Source of the DNA: Micropterix aruncella
Lineage: Eukaryota > Arthropoda > Insecta > Lepidoptera > Micropterigidae
NCBI GenBank assembly: GCA_944548615.1
Contig: OX155971.1
Coordinates: forward strand, 23,828,782 to 23,892,781
Length of the DNA stretch: 64,000 nt
Direction of reading: 5' to 3'
Position 1 is the stretch's first letter, and each line of letters begins with the position of its first letter. Positions 51,850 through 62,704 of the stretch are shown in pieces. The notes beneath the pieces are model-generated. The model saw only the letters and a list, made by a program, of their open reading frames with translations. It had not been told where the DNA came from and made no database searches. The translations under genes and the position numbers were made by a program.

Positions 51850-52270
51850 TGCCTCAGGCGTGTGGGCGTTTAGCTAGAGGTTATGTATTTGCTCTGTCAT
51901 GAATGGTATTTGCCCAGTGGCCAATCCATACTATTCTCTATTACATATAACTCGGTTACCGGTGTTTCGATTGCGGCGGCCCTGCTGTTGGCTTCCCGCG
52001 AGCGAGTATTTATCCAGCGTGTATGGTGGTCTTTGTTTACGCGGGTAGGCGCACGCAATTTGTTCCCGTCGCCAGGGCAGGGCAAACAGTAAACACGCGC
52101 GGAAATGCCGGGCCTCCTAATTGTCCTGTTCGTTCGCCCGTAAGGCGGAATTAGCGGTCCGCAGGCCGAATCGTTCCCCTCGCTAGTTGCAATCGATTGC
52201 TCGCAATCGGACTGCGATTATCGGCCGGCGAATGCCTACCCACCCTAACCCCTCTCATTAGTGGATTACG
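51850..52270. other. GC-rich non-coding patch
   Basis: About 420 bp of balanced to GC-rich sequence, including GATTGCGGCGGCCCTGCTG and GCAATCGATTGCTCGCAATC, differ from the neighbourhood. Two 60-70-codon frames overlap on opposite strands and neither is recognisable. It may be single-copy host DNA. Confidence 0.35.
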
Positions 52271-52383
52271 TCCGAGCATTTACCTATGTATTTCGCCGCT
52301 GTTAGCAAAGATATTTTCATTGGCACTATTCTCAGGATTCTAAAACACGTTTATTTTCAATTCAAGCAATTATGAGTGCATGA

Positions 52384-52432
52384 TGGTTGGCTGTAAGAGA
52401 TTGTTATTTAAGCAATGAGTCACAATAAATAA
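52384..52432 (+). repeat. SINE/LINE-type 3' tail fragment
   Basis: GATGGTTGGCTGTAAGAGAT and GTCACAATAAATAAG match the SINE tail at 51602-51665. The head is absent. Confidence 0.65.
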
Positions 52433-52494
52433 GTTTTAATAAGTTATTTAAGTAATAAGTTATATAAGTAAAGTCCTAACTAAGTTAAAAGTAA

Positions 52495-53050
52495 AAAAAA
52501 AACACTTTTTTTTTCTTTTTTTATACTTTATTCATTTATTTGTTTGTACATTTAGCCCAATTGTTATCAATATTATACGTAACTCAGAAATATTGAACAC
52601 CGAAATGCAGCTAATGCTCAGTGCCCACCTAAGTAAATGTCCCGTATCTAGACGCGTCAGAGTAAATAATTAAAATAAGTTAAACAACTTACGTAACAAT
52701 TAGCCTAATTTAAGTAAAAAAACTAAATGAATGTACTTAATTAAGATTGAATAATATATCAGAATAAATAAATAACACTATAATACAAATCAAAATACTA
52801 AATTTGTAAGAATAATGATTATGATGATGTCCTCCTCGTCGTGATCCGACGACGGCGACCTCTTCGTTGACAGGACTTCTTCGAATATGCGCGCGAAAGT
52901 GACTCGTGAATCCCAGTTTGTTTTTGAAGAAGTCACGACCCCACCACCAGTGCACTATCGCCGCAGATCTTGGGTACAAGTCCGGTCCGATATTCAAAAA
53001 CTAGAGGTCATCTGCGCGTGAATGATTTATAGTGAGTAAGCGGTTGCGCT
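52495..53050 (-). pseudogene. Retroelement 3' end, unidentified
   Basis: A minus-strand frame (52997-52737) reads DLYPRSAAIVHWWWGRDFFK, SHFRAHIRRSPVNEEVAVVG and RRGGHHHNHYSYK before its stop. A 200-bp AT-rich stretch follows, ending AATAAATGAATAAAGTATAA and a poly(A) run at 52495-52530 on that strand. The tail and polyadenylation signal indicate a retroposed RNA or LINE 3' end. The protein part is not a family I recognise; the histidine and arginine runs may be low complexity. Open reading continues poorly upstream. Confidence 0.4.
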
Positions 53051-53534
53051 GGTGCAGACTCACTCTCTCGTCCCTGCAATCCGTGCGCCAATGGAGCGGA
53101 GATCCGCCACGATTGGAGGAAAGAGGGATGCAGTTTCTGGCCGCCGGTTTTTAGCCCTCAACCGGACGCCCTAGGCCTTCCACGATGCCGTGCTGTCCCG
53201 CCGCTTCCGCCAACATCCGTCGCTTATCAGCTGTCGAGTTGCCTTCTTCGCCGGGCCAGTCTTCGTACACTATGCAGGAGGTATCCGCAATCAGACCTGT
53301 CCGCCGAAGCGTGCAGGCCCCCCTCGACCAGGTTTAGTCCACGAGCCGACGTGGTTTACCGTGGTGTGGCTGCTGCGTGTACAACAGCTATTTTGAGCCA
53401 CTGGTATTAGATACAATGTAAGAATAATACATTGTAGGTAATACAATATGGCAAATACACATATACGTAAATACGATTTTAATAAATAATAAATGCTATA
53501 TGGTATAAACATATTTATAATTCAATAAAATATT
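53051..53534. other. Unassigned, moderately GC-rich
   Basis: The first 350 bp are GC-balanced and may continue the retroelement at 52495. No domain is visible. Confidence 0.35.
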
Positions 53535-53990
53535 AAAAACAAGCTTTTATTGAAACTGTCCCGAGCCAACCCTGGGTGCAGCAGCCCTGTCGTGGTGAAA
53601 GTTAAAACGGGTTATCATAATTAAATGTTAATACAAAATCTCGTTTCTGTGCTGTTGACCGTTGAGGAGTCCCCTCGTCGATAGCCAACCCTGGGTGCAG
53701 CAGCCATGACATGGTGAAACTTATAACGGGCTATCATAATTGAATGTGTATACAAAATTCCGTGTCTGTGCTGTTGAGTGTTGAGGAGTCCCCTTGTCGG
53801 GAGCCAATCCTGGATGCGGAATCAAGTCAAGCTCACCATAAAAATGCTTTGTCATCGGAACTGAACCAACACGTACAATTTCAACTTTATATTATAGGAG
53901 AAAGTTGTTCTAATTTTGCTTGCAAGATTTGACCTAAACAAACATACTGACAAACATTTCATGGTAAATAAAAACTTTTAAAAATATAAA
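53535..53990 (-). repeat. Dispersed repeat family B, copy 4
   Basis: An inverted copy with about two tandem units: AACAAGCTTTTATTGAAAC at one edge, GAGTCCCCTCGTCG, GAGCCAACCCTGGGTGCAGC, and a leader GCAAGATTTGACCTAAACAA. Confidence 0.78.
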
Positions 53991-54384
53991 AAAAATATGA
54001 ATGATTCAACAGGATTACATATATAACTCGGGATTTGGACCGTACGTATGAATTAATATGACGCTTACGGGCGTTGACATGACGGTAGATACCGTGTCGT
54101 AATGTTAAAACATAAAGGTATTCATTACTTCGCTACCTTGGGATCTCGCTTCTAACATGATAGCCTGTAGAAGTATAGGTACGGTTATAGACGGATACAT
54201 GCATCATGTTGAAACTAAAGTATACTGTTATTTCCGTATTGACCGTAAGGAAAATGTTTAAACATATAAACGTGTAATGGAGTTTCAACAAAATTCTTTG
54301 TAATTCAACAAAATTACGCTTAAAACATCATTTTTCTGTATAAAACCGTAATAACAAAATGGTAATGTAAGAATTAAACTAATA
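53991..54384. other. AT-rich stretch
   Basis: No gene or repeat recognised. Confidence 0.4.
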
Positions 54385-55496
54385 TTGTTCTCATTGTATT
54401 TAGGAGCATTTTACGAAAGAGGAATATTCTTCGTTTTGTTGCCAATACTATTATGTTTAATGTTTGCCGACGATATAAAATTGTACATGTCCACTGGAAC
54501 TGCTGAGGCCTGCAAGCTTTTCCAGCGTGATATTGATGCCGTCTGGGCTTGGAGCCAGAATAAAAATCTCTCATTCAATATATCCAAATGTTCAGTGATG
54601 ACATATACTAGATCGACCGCACCTCTGATTTATGATTACTCCATCACTGATGAGGTGCTAACTAGGGTTGAGAAGGTAAAGGATCTAGGAGTTCTCTTTG
54701 ATTCCCAGCTTACGTTCAAGGAGCACATTGCTAATTTGTCTAAGTCCTCTTTTAAGCTACTAGGGTTTGTTATTCGCAACCTAAAGCATTTTCACAATGT
54801 ACGGGTTATGCATACATTGTATAATTCAATTGTGAGAAGCAGATTGGAAACGAATGCAGTTATATGGAATCCACATCAGGATCATTATATCACTATGTTG
54901 GAAAAAATTCAAAAATGTTTCTTACGATTTATATATTTTAAGCAGTACGGATATTATCCGTACTTATACCCTACTAGTTTCCTACTAGGCATGGTGGGCT
55001 ATAACTCTCTTAAGTTGCGTAGAGAAATGCTCGCTATGGCCTACGTTTTCAAGCTGATTAGGGGAAGAGTTGACAATCCTAGCATGCTAGCGAAGGTTTG
55101 TCTCTTTGTCCCAGACAATTATAATCGATCTCGCACTCATAATCTATTTGCGGAGCCGTCCTCGCGCACCAACCTAAGTCGATGGAGTCTGCTTACACGA
55201 GCTTTGCGGCACATAAATGCGCTATGTTCGACAGCGCCAGACTTTGATATTTTTACAGCGAGCCCGCATCTCTTCAAGGTGTGGGCATTGCGCTACTTGT
55301 TTATGGCAGAATAATATAAACTGTTTTCACTCTTATGTACTGTAAGTTTTTCTATTCTTAATGCCGGTATTTGTATTTAACGCTTATTTAAACATGTTAT
55401 GTATGTACTTGTAAGAATTCTATTATTTTTTTATATTTATGTGTATATTGCATATCAACGGATTGGTAGAAACTGTAATGTTGATTTGTTATGAAA

Positions 55497-55531
<35 letters not shown>

Positions 55532-55535
55532 ATTA
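54385..55535 (+). pseudogene. Jockey/CR1-like LINE, reverse transcriptase C-terminal half
   Basis: The frame is open from 54385 to 55314 (309 codons), but homology starts near 54450 at LMFADDIKLYMS, the palm motif C with FADD. It continues WSQNKNLSFNISKCSVMTYT, VKDLGVLFDSQLTFKEHIAN, FKLLGFVIRNLKHFHNV, NSIVRSRLETNAVIWNPHQD, LEKIQKCFLRFIYFKQYGYY, YNSLKLRREMLAMAYVFKLI and FKVWALRYLFM. This is the usual end of a Jockey/CR1 ORF2. Motifs A and B and the endonuclease are missing through 5' truncation. The 3' UTR ends in AATAAATAAATAAATAAATA at 55494-55533, the (TAAA)n tail. The ATG at 54385 belongs to flanking sequence. Confidence 0.88.
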
Positions 55536-55801
55536 TGCATATTGCCAGAAGAAACATAAAGGAACTCGACTGATTTAGGATTGCTTAGGAAAGTGTACTA
55601 TCTATATATCACAATCGGCGATCAAGCATTAGCCATTGCTTGAGCAATGCTTGGTTAAGGTATGGCCCAGCATTCGACTATAGCTTCGGGTGCTACTCGA
55701 AGTACGCGCTAACATGGAGTACCTCGGTTTACATCGGGGGAGCTGGCGCAGTTAAGGTAAAGGCGAATGTTAGCATTTGTTAAAGTTTATGTTAGGTGCT
55801 G
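55536..55801. other. Unassigned stretch
   Basis: No gene; no repeat match. Confidence 0.35.
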
Positions 55802-56101
55802 TTTGGCATAATATATTTAGCACTGTTGCCGAAAACATAGTCATTATCTTTGCTCTACTAATATATTCGTTCATAAGATTCTGACCATGATTCCATAGAA
55901 GATTAATTATAACACAAACTCAGGTAGCTATCCATTATCTTACGTGCTTTCTGGCATATATTAAGTACTGTTCTAAGAATGCCGAATACATAGTATTATC
56001 CTTGCTTTACGAGTATATTCTTTCATAAGATCCTGACTGTGATTCCATATGTGATTATAGGAAGATTAACGATATCACAATCCCAGGTAGCTATCCATTG
56101 T
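55802..56101. repeat. Diverged tandem duplication, about 150 bp
   Basis: GGCATA-TATT..TACTGTT, CATAAGAT-CTGAC-TGATTCCAT and CAGGTAGCTATCCATT recur with an offset of 149 bp at the start and 163 bp at the end, so the second copy has gained about 14 bp. Confidence 0.8.
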
Positions 56102-56482
56102 CGCGGTTATAAAGTCAACGATTACTCTGAGATGATTATCCTATAACAAGCGTCACAAGAGGCATTACGTTTCATTGATTTTAATACTCCCGACGAAAAT
56201 AAATATCGCCTTACTTTTTTGCGATAAATCCGTTTTCATAAAATTTCATATTTCAGCCTTTCAGTTTTTATTCGATATTTTTATAACAGGCAATTTAGAC
56301 GCCATCCGCCGCGTCATTTCCGCTTCTGTAAGTGTCCATCTTGCACCGCCATTTTATGCCTTTCTGAATAAAAAGGAAAGGAAATAATCTCTGCGCCGTT
56401 TATAGGTTTTATGATTTATAGCGATTTCAGTTAAAATATCTTCAATAAGGTATTTTTTTTACAATATATATATATATTTGAC
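56102..56482. other. Unassigned flank of the RTE-like element
   Basis: AT-rich, with (TA)n at 56465-56477 just before the element. No gene. Confidence 0.4.
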
Positions 56483-59170
56483 ATGAAAATATCTAAAATG
56501 GCTCTCATAATAACAGTAAGCTGCAATTTTGCGAAGCACATAACCGAACTTAGCAGCATTTCATCTCGCGTAGCCTATACTGTCGTACAAATTAACAAAA
56601 AGTACTCCCTCAAAATCATCCAGGTGTATGCACCAACCAGCACACATAGTGACGAAGAAGTAGAGACGTTCTTCGAAGACATATCCAAAGCGATGAAAAA
56701 AGGACGCTCTCATTACGTTATAATTATGGGTGATTTCAACGCTAAGATTGGCACAAGACGAGAGGGGGTAGATACCTGTATAGGGCCTCATGGAATAGGC
56801 ATTCGGAACCCACGTGGAGAAACGCTACTAAACTATCTCGCAGCAAACAACTTATTTGCGATGAATTCGCACTTCCAGAAGAAGCCCAAAAGAAAGTGGA
56901 CATGGGTGAGCCCGGGCGGAAATGTGAAAAACGAGATAGATTTCATTATCTCCAACAACAAGCACATTTTCACTGATGTCACAGTGCTCAATCGATTCCA
57001 GACAGGCAGCGATCACAGACTTGTCCGAGGAACGATCGTGTTAAACACGAAGCTGGAAAGGGCCAAACTTGTTCGAAAAAAGCTTAGCAAGCTGTATGTT
57101 CCAGATGGCATCAACGAAAGGTTTGAGAAATCCCTCGAAGAATCCCTGAAAAGAACAGCGATCGAACATTTCGAAGATGACCTCCAATCGAAATACAACC
57201 GTTTTACAAAGATCCTGACGGATACAGCAAAAGAACAGTTCAAGCGAGTAACAAAACCATCATCTGGGTTTCCAGAAAGCGTGGCGAACATGATGAAGGA
57301 ACGCCGTAAGTTCGCAGCCGATGACTTCAATAGCAATGCACACCGGGAGCTAAACAGAAAAATTCACAAGACTCTCAAGCGTGAAATTCGTAAAAAGAAT
57401 ACACTAAAAATCCAGGAGCTCATAGAGAAAAATCGGGGTCTAAAAGTGTTCCAGCGAAATAACAGAGGAAACGACTTAAACACCCTGAGAGTTAACAGCG
57501 GCAACCCGACAAGTAACATCTGTGAGATCAAGAAAATCACAGAGAAATTCTACAGTGATCTATATTCAACCACCACACAACAGCCCACTGCCCTTGATTT
57601 AAGCGACAGGCGTGCGCCTATCAAGCGACACTACACGGAAGATATTCCTGAAATTAGTACGTATGAAGTGAAGCAAGCACTGAAGCGCACCAAGAAGTTC
57701 AAGGCTCCGGGTGAGGACGGCATTACTGTGGAATTACTAAAAGCTGGAGGCAGAGCTATCGTAAAGGAGCTAAGTCTGCTGTTCAACGAGGTCTTGTTCA
57801 CTGGTGAAGTACCCAAGGATTGGACTAACAGCATCGTTGTGCTCTTCCATAAGAAAGGCGATAAGACCCTTCTGAAAAATTATCGTCCTATTTCACTTTT
57901 AAGTCAGGTGTACAAAGTATTCTCCAAAATCCTGACTACACGCTTGACACAAAGACTGGATGAATATCAACCCAGGGAACAGGCAGGATTTCGGAAGGGT
58001 TTTGGAACGATCGACCACATCTTCACACTTCGGCAGGTTATCCAAAAGTCCGAAGAATACAATAGGCCCCTTTATCTAGCCTTCGTCGATTATGAAAAAG
58101 CATTCGACTCCATAGAACACTGGGCAGTCACCGAATCGCTACATCGATGTCATATAGACTACCGGTACATACAGATCCTGAAGAGCTTGTACAAAGCGGC
58201 TACAATGACCGTACAGCTGAAAGAACTAACAGACCCTATACCAATCCAAAGAGGAGTCCGACAAGGTGACGTTATATCCCCTAAGCTGTTCACCAACGCT
58301 ATGGAGGATATATTCAAGACATTGGACTGGAGTGGCAAGGGAATCAACGTTGACGGCGTGTATCTCAATCATCTGCGCTACGCGGATGATATAGTTATAA
58401 TCGCTGAATGTGCCGAAGACCTACAACTCATGCTGGAGCAACTATATCACGCGTCCCTGCGAACGGGTCTTAAGATGAACATGGACAAGACAAAGGTTAT
58501 GGCGAAAGCCGATCTCACACCGAATCCCATTTCATTGAATGGACAACCGCTGGAGCAGGTGCAGGAGTACACATACCTAGGACAGGTGATAAAGCTCGGC
58601 CGGGACTCGATGATGGCAGAGATAAAGCGAAGAAAACAATTGGGATGGGCAGCCTTTGGGAAGCTGAGCTTCGTGCTGAAGTCCAGAATTCACCAATCGC
58701 TCAAGACAAAGGTGTATAATCAGTGTGTGTTACCGGCTATGACGTATGCTTGTGAGACATGGACACTGACTGCTGGGATGATCTACAAGCTTAAGGTGGT
58801 GCAGCGTAACATGGAGCGAATCATGCTTGGCATATCGTTGCGCGATCGAGTCCGAAACGAGCTCATCAGACAGCGCACGAAGGTGGTCGACGTGGGTCAA
58901 AGAGTGGCCAAGCTGAAGTGGGCTTGGGCCGGCCATGTGGCCCGACAACACGACGAACGGTGGAGCAAGCGCGTTTTGGAGTGGAGACCCCGGCTAGGCA
59001 GAAGAAGTGTGGGCAGACCACCGGCCCGATGGTCAGATGACATCAAGGAGATAGCTGGACCAGTCTGGATGAGGGAAACGGACAACCGATCCGGGTGGAG
59101 AGTAATTGGAGAGGCGTATGCCCAACGGTGGGCGAATACGCACTGATGAAGAAGAAGAAGAAGAAGAATA
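56478..59170 (+). mobile_element. RTE-like LINE insertion with (GAA)n tail
   Basis: The ORF stop TGA at 59144 is followed at once by GAAGAAGAAGAAGAAGAATA, so the 3' UTR is only a few bases plus a trinucleotide tail, as known for RTE elements. The 5' junction lies somewhere in 56470-56560 and no target duplication is certain. Confidence 0.85.
56483..59146 (+). CDS. RTE-like LINE polyprotein, 5'-truncated, otherwise open (887 codons)
   Basis: The protein has an apurinic-type endonuclease lacking its first 80-110 residues. It enters at VVQINKKYSLKIIQVYAPTS, then has VIIMGDFNAKIG (residues 79-90), EIDFIISNNKHIFTDVTVLN and TGSDHRLVRG (the SDH catalytic site, 176-178). The reverse transcriptase follows: KAPGEDGITVELL (408-419), KNYRPISLLSQVYK, YLAFVDYEKAFDSIEH (motif A), IQRGVRQGDVISPKLF (motif B), LRYADDIVIIAE (motif C, 631-642) and EYTYLGQVI. 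The C-terminus, GHVARQHDERWSKR and GRPPARWSDDIKEIAGP, is typical of RTE-like LINEs in insects. The single long open frame shows the copy is young. The missing N-terminus means it cannot nick DNA normally. The ATG at 56483 is probably in flanking DNA. Confidence 0.93.
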   Translation: MKISKMALIITVSCNFAKHITELSSISSRVAYTVVQINKKYSLKIIQVYAPTSTHSDEEVETFFEDISKAMKKGRSHYVIIMGDFNAKIGTRREGVDTCIGPHGIGIRNPRGETLLNYLAANNLFAMNSHFQKKPKRKWTWVSPGGNVKNEIDFIISNNKHIFTDVTVLNRFQTGSDHRLVRGTIVLNTKLERAKLVRKKLSKLYVPDGINERFEKSLEESLKRTAIEHFEDDLQSKYNRFTKILTDTAKEQFKRVTKPSSGFPESVANMMKERRKFAADDFNSNAHRELNRKIHKTLKREIRKKNTLKIQELIEKNRGLKVFQRNNRGNDLNTLRVNSGNPTSNICEIKKITEKFYSDLYSTTTQQPTALDLSDRRAPIKRHYTEDIPEISTYEVKQALKRTKKFKAPGEDGITVELLKAGGRAIVKELSLLFNEVLFTGEVPKDWTNSIVVLFHKKGDKTLLKNYRPISLLSQVYKVFSKILTTRLTQRLDEYQPREQAGFRKGFGTIDHIFTLRQVIQKSEEYNRPLYLAFVDYEKAFDSIEHWAVTESLHRCHIDYRYIQILKSLYKAATMTVQLKELTDPIPIQRGVRQGDVISPKLFTNAMEDIFKTLDWSGKGINVDGVYLNHLRYADDIVIIAECAEDLQLMLEQLYHASLRTGLKMNMDKTKVMAKADLTPNPISLNGQPLEQVQEYTYLGQVIKLGRDSMMAEIKRRKQLGWAAFGKLSFVLKSRIHQSLKTKVYNQCVLPAMTYACETWTLTAGMIYKLKVVQRNMERIMLGISLRDRVRNELIRQRTKVVDVGQRVAKLKWAWAGHVARQHDERWSKRVLEWRPRLGRRSVGRPPARWSDDIKEIAGPVWMRETDNRSGWRVIGEAYAQRWANTH

Positions 59171-59436
59171 AGGTCCGACCAGAGAGAGACCTTATTATCA
59201 AGTTCATATTAATTAAGCCCTTCTCGGGCATCAGGGCACCGCACTGACACTATACAAAAGCTATGTCCGCAGCATTCTTGAATTCGAGTCTCCCATTTGG
59301 TCTTCGCAATATAGCGTGCACAAAGCCCAACTGGAGGGGATTCAAAGACGTTTCGTCCGATGCATAGCCCGACGCAAACATCTCGCAATTTAACTCTTAC
59401 CGATAGGCTACAGCATTTTAATATGCTGTCGCTTGT
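59171..59436 (+). pseudogene. CR1/Jockey-like reverse transcriptase C-terminal fragment
   Basis: Plus-strand reading gives KPFSGIRAP, then after a shift LTLYKSYVRSILEFESPIWS, QYSVHKAQLEGIQRRFVRCI and ARRKHLAI, a stop, and decayed sequence to GATAGGCTACAGCATTTTAA at 59403. This belongs to the same subfamily as 44851-45420, with which it overlaps over RRFVRCIARR..H and the following 70 bp. It abuts the RTE tail on the left and an endonuclease fragment on the right. Confidence 0.75.
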
Positions 59437-59838
59437 CTGTTCGTGTTCATGTCTTGCCTCGAATCGATTATGGGCAAACTCTCAAACTCCTCCAAGCAGA
59501 TTGTGGTGTGTGGTGATTTTAACGTTAATATCCTAGAAAACTCAGGCAATAGCAATAAGCTAAGAGACTCTTTTACATCATGTGGCTTTACAATGGCATT
59601 TAATACTCCAACCAGGATTAATGGACTCAGTGCGACCCGCACCGATAACATATTTTATAGAACGGCAAATTTTTGCTCTATTGATAATGTAATTCTACCC
59701 TTTTCTGACCATAATGCTCAGATGATCCACTTCGAATCAAATTTGACGAACCCAAATAGTAAGCATGTGTGGAAAAGACAATTCGCTATTAACTCATTTA
59801 TTAGACAATTAACTAAAGAATGCTTTACTACTGATTAA
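59437..59838 (+). pseudogene. CR1/Jockey-like LINE endonuclease fragment
   Basis: An open stretch reads SKQIVVCGDFNVNILENSGN (catalytic D in GDFN), RDSFTSCGFTMAFNTPTRIN, SATRTDNIFYRTANFCSIDN and LPFSDHNAQMIHFESN (SDH catalytic site), then VWKRQFAINSFIRQLTKE and a TAA at 59836. The CGDFN, TxxSATxxDNIF and FSDHxAQ motifs mark the second half of an APE-type endonuclease of the CR1/Jockey group. In an intact element this would lie upstream of the reverse transcriptase; here it follows a C-terminal piece, so order is scrambled. The fragment is open over 131 codons. Confidence 0.82.
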
Positions 59839-59970
59839 GTCGATAAAGTCGATAAAGTCGAAAAAGTCGAAAAAGTCGAAAAATCGGAAAAGTCGAAAAA
59901 GTCTGAAAAGTCGAAAAATGCAAAAAAGTCGAAAAGTCCGAAGAGTCGAAAAATGCATAAAAGTCGAAAC
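59838..59970. repeat. 9-bp-unit minisatellite
   Basis: About 14 degenerate units of AAAGTCGAA or AAAGTCGAT; near the right side a longer unit with AAATGCA(A/T)AAAAGTCGAA appears twice. It begins immediately at the stop of the endonuclease fragment. Confidence 0.9.
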
Positions 59971-60553
59971 GACTTTCATTTAATCACCAAAAGAAACTCA
60001 AACCGTACATGATTCGGCCATGATATAGATTTCAATGAATTCGATTTGGAAGGTTGATTAGGATCAATAAACGCGTATGAAGAGTTACAATCAAATCAAT
60101 TTTAAGTGGTACGAAGTTCACCGAGTCATATAGTACCCTATATAATCAATGGTTTAAGTATCATATTTGAGCCGTATAACCAGGCGATGGCGACGTTATT
60201 ACTGCGAAAAAGCTAGATCAATCTAAAAATAAATTACCCTCTCGAAAAATTCTACGCTCTTTTATTCGAAATGAATAGGTATAATTTGTAATAATCGCCT
60301 TTGATATCTGAATGACGTCATCTTGATCTGAATTTATTTTCATTTCGGCTACAATAAATCGAGATTTATCTTGCATTGATCTGCGCCGGAGAATTTATCT
60401 CTCATAGCTCACGGCCCGGTTCAGCTCAGTAAATAAAACGCCTAATTATATATTATAATCCATATTATATTTCTCTGTGAGGTTTAAAATAATCCGCACG
60501 TTCATGCGAGATTCGTAGATTAATGGCTTAGAGGCAAAACGCTTGCGTTACAA
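59971..60553. other. Unassigned stretch
   Basis: No gene or repeat recognised. Confidence 0.4.
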
Positions 60554-60565
60554 AGTATTTCAACA

Positions 60566-61273
60566 AATAGAGTTGTCAACTACAACGGGCGAACCCGTCA
60601 CCTCAGGAAGTTTTAACGATCTCCTGTGAAGTGAGCGCAGAAGACTTGGACAAAACCGTCCACCGTCAAGATCCGCCACATGCCCGTAAGAGGCCAACGC
60701 CTTATCGGCGAGATAACCAGGTATGTTACCCAGCGGGCTTACACTCACGCCCTTACTTCCAACTGCGACCAGATTACTCCGGTCTCTCGATTGGTTACGA
60801 GTTCGAGGTCGCTTGCGCGGTCCTCTCCCTTACGAAGCGGTGAAACGGTGTAAACTGAATCTATCGTGGACCACGGTATCCTTTGCCAGGCTGTTCACCC
60901 AGGATCGGGTAGCCGATGGTCGTTTCAAGAGCAGTCGCCGTAAGATCCGCAACCACCCCCGCTCTATCTATCTATCAGTCCGCCGTCTAGCTCCGCCACC
61001 AACCCGTAGGAAACAGTACTGTTTCCAGACTCCCCCTACTGTTAGTCAGAGTGCACAATCGTATGGCTTACGCCGCACGGTGCGCAGACCGTCCAGGAGC
61101 GCCAGAAGGTTGATTCCTAGGGGAAACTAGCCCTAATTCTAGAGTCCTGCCCGGGCTCGCACTTCATGAGTGGAGGCCGTCGTATGGGTGTTGATCCGTG
61201 AGTGTGACCAACCCTGAACAAAATGTGTCTTCGTGGCCAACTCAGCAAGGGCTCATTAGCTCCCAAATTTCAG
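60566..61273 (+). mobile_element. Family A copy 4 with target duplication
   Basis: The best complete copy (708 bp): it starts AATAGAGTTGTCAACTACAA, contains CGGGCGAACCCGTCACCTCA, CCGTAAGAGGCCAACGCC, GCGCGGTCCTCTCCC, and ends GGGCTCATTAGCTCCCAAAT. AGTATTTCAACA flanks it at 60554-60565 and 61274-61285. A short CTAT expansion sits at 60963-60975. It has a single copy of the segment that is tandemly amplified in copy 1. Confidence 0.85.
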
Positions 61274-61285
61274 AGTATTTCAACA

Positions 61286-62039
61286 GTTTACTCCTATGAG
61301 CTAACTTAGAAAATATTTTATTGAAGATTTTTTAAATTGAGAGATTTGCAGAAACATTTGGTTTCACATGGCTACTAAACAAATACTAAAAACAAAAATA
61401 TTTAATAATGATATCTTGCAACCCTTGGAGACCTTATTGACATGTATTTGTATTACTATCTCTACTTCTATGTGTACTGTACGATGAAAATTAAAAAATA
61501 GTTTATCAAATGGTTGACTGTAAGATATGGCTATAGTAATAAGTCCGCCATTTGTGAATAAATTGTTTTTTTTTAATTCAGTGTAATCTTCAATATCTAA
61601 TGTTTTTCATGCACAATAAAATCATTATATTTTATTCTAGAAATTAAATATTTTTTTAAGTACGATGCGAATACTGACCGTCATTCCAAAATTATGTGAC
61701 ACCAAAACAGTCAAGTTTGAAACCACTTTTGCTAAAAAAAAAACAAATAATTGAAACAAAATATAAAAACACGGCTGCCCTTACAAAAAGTTAACTGCTA
61801 TACTTAAAATAATTAAGAAAATATTGTTCGCGCTAAGAAGCACGTTTTTTATGATAATAAATTTCGCCCTGCGCCCTGTGGCAAGTATCTTGAAGCGATC
61901 GCGCGGCGCTGCGCCGCCGCCGCACTTTAATTGGTTGCCCTCGGTGCGCAAGTAAAAGAAAGATTTTTTATGAAGTATTTGTTGCTTGTTGCAAACATTA
62001 TGCCCCCCCCTCCCTCTTGGTAAGATTAAGACCTTTTTC
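61286..62039. other. AT-rich stretch with a SINE-type tail and a GC-rich patch
   Basis: GGTTGACTGTAAGATATGG and AATAAGTCCGCCATTTGTGA at 61512-61555 match the SINE tail at 51602. A GC-rich patch (CGCGCGGCGCTGCGCCGCC) lies at about 61898-61922. No gene. Confidence 0.5.
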
Positions 62040-62190
62040 CAGACTGAAATCTGTTTGTGAGTCTATGTGTCTGTGTATATTCCTCCGCGTTAGCGCCTAA
62101 ACGTTTCATCCCATTGAGCTAAAATTTGGGATGTATGCATCTTTTGGTCATGGTATAAATTAATATGATTGTGGTTGAAATCGTTTCACC
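62040..62190 (+). repeat. Dispersed repeat D, copy 2
   Basis: AGCTAAAATTTGGGATGTATGC and GATTGTGGTTGAAATCGTTT match 34530-34700 read on the minus strand. Confidence 0.55.
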
Positions 62191-62704
62191 TTATTTTATT
62201 TGTTATAATTGTATTTTCTTCGCTTCAAGTTGCGGTCGGCTAGTGCCATCTGTTACCGCGTACATATGTCACTACTGCAATGAAACGTTGCGGTTCGTGT
62301 CTTTGCTAAGAGGTCGACGTGCGCTGTCGAAGCTTTTCCACTGGATTTTCGCTTGGTGGCTTTACGATACTATGCAAATGTTTCGATTTTGCTCAAAATA
62401 AAATGAAATGTTATTTATGATTATAAATTCCGATTTTCTTTACTAAGATAACGCATCTCCCAACATTCCTATAACAGTTACTGTGTTTCTGGGAAGTCTT
62501 GCCGGGAAAGTCTTGGAGTGACACAGTCGATTTTTTTCTAGTCTTTAGTATATTTTGTTATTTTAATTTTAATTTTCTGTAGCCAACGCAAAACGTGTGC
62601 CAGCGCAAAACTTAGGTTATGGGTTAGCTGATAGATATTTCTGTTAGGCGATTAGCTCACCTTTTTATTCTTGAAAATTATGAGTTTTATTATTATTTTA
62701 CAGA
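62191..62704. other. Unassigned stretch
   Basis: A 78-codon frame at 62165-62401 has no domain. No other feature. Confidence 0.4.

Noticed and set aside
56561..59231. Several minus-strand frames of 62-107 codons
   Set aside because: They are antisense to the RTE-like polyprotein and have no independent support.
60723..61130. 135-codon frame within family A copy 4
   Set aside because: The frame is not kept open in copies 1 and 2, and codons are rich in R, S and L from GC-rich repeat sequence.
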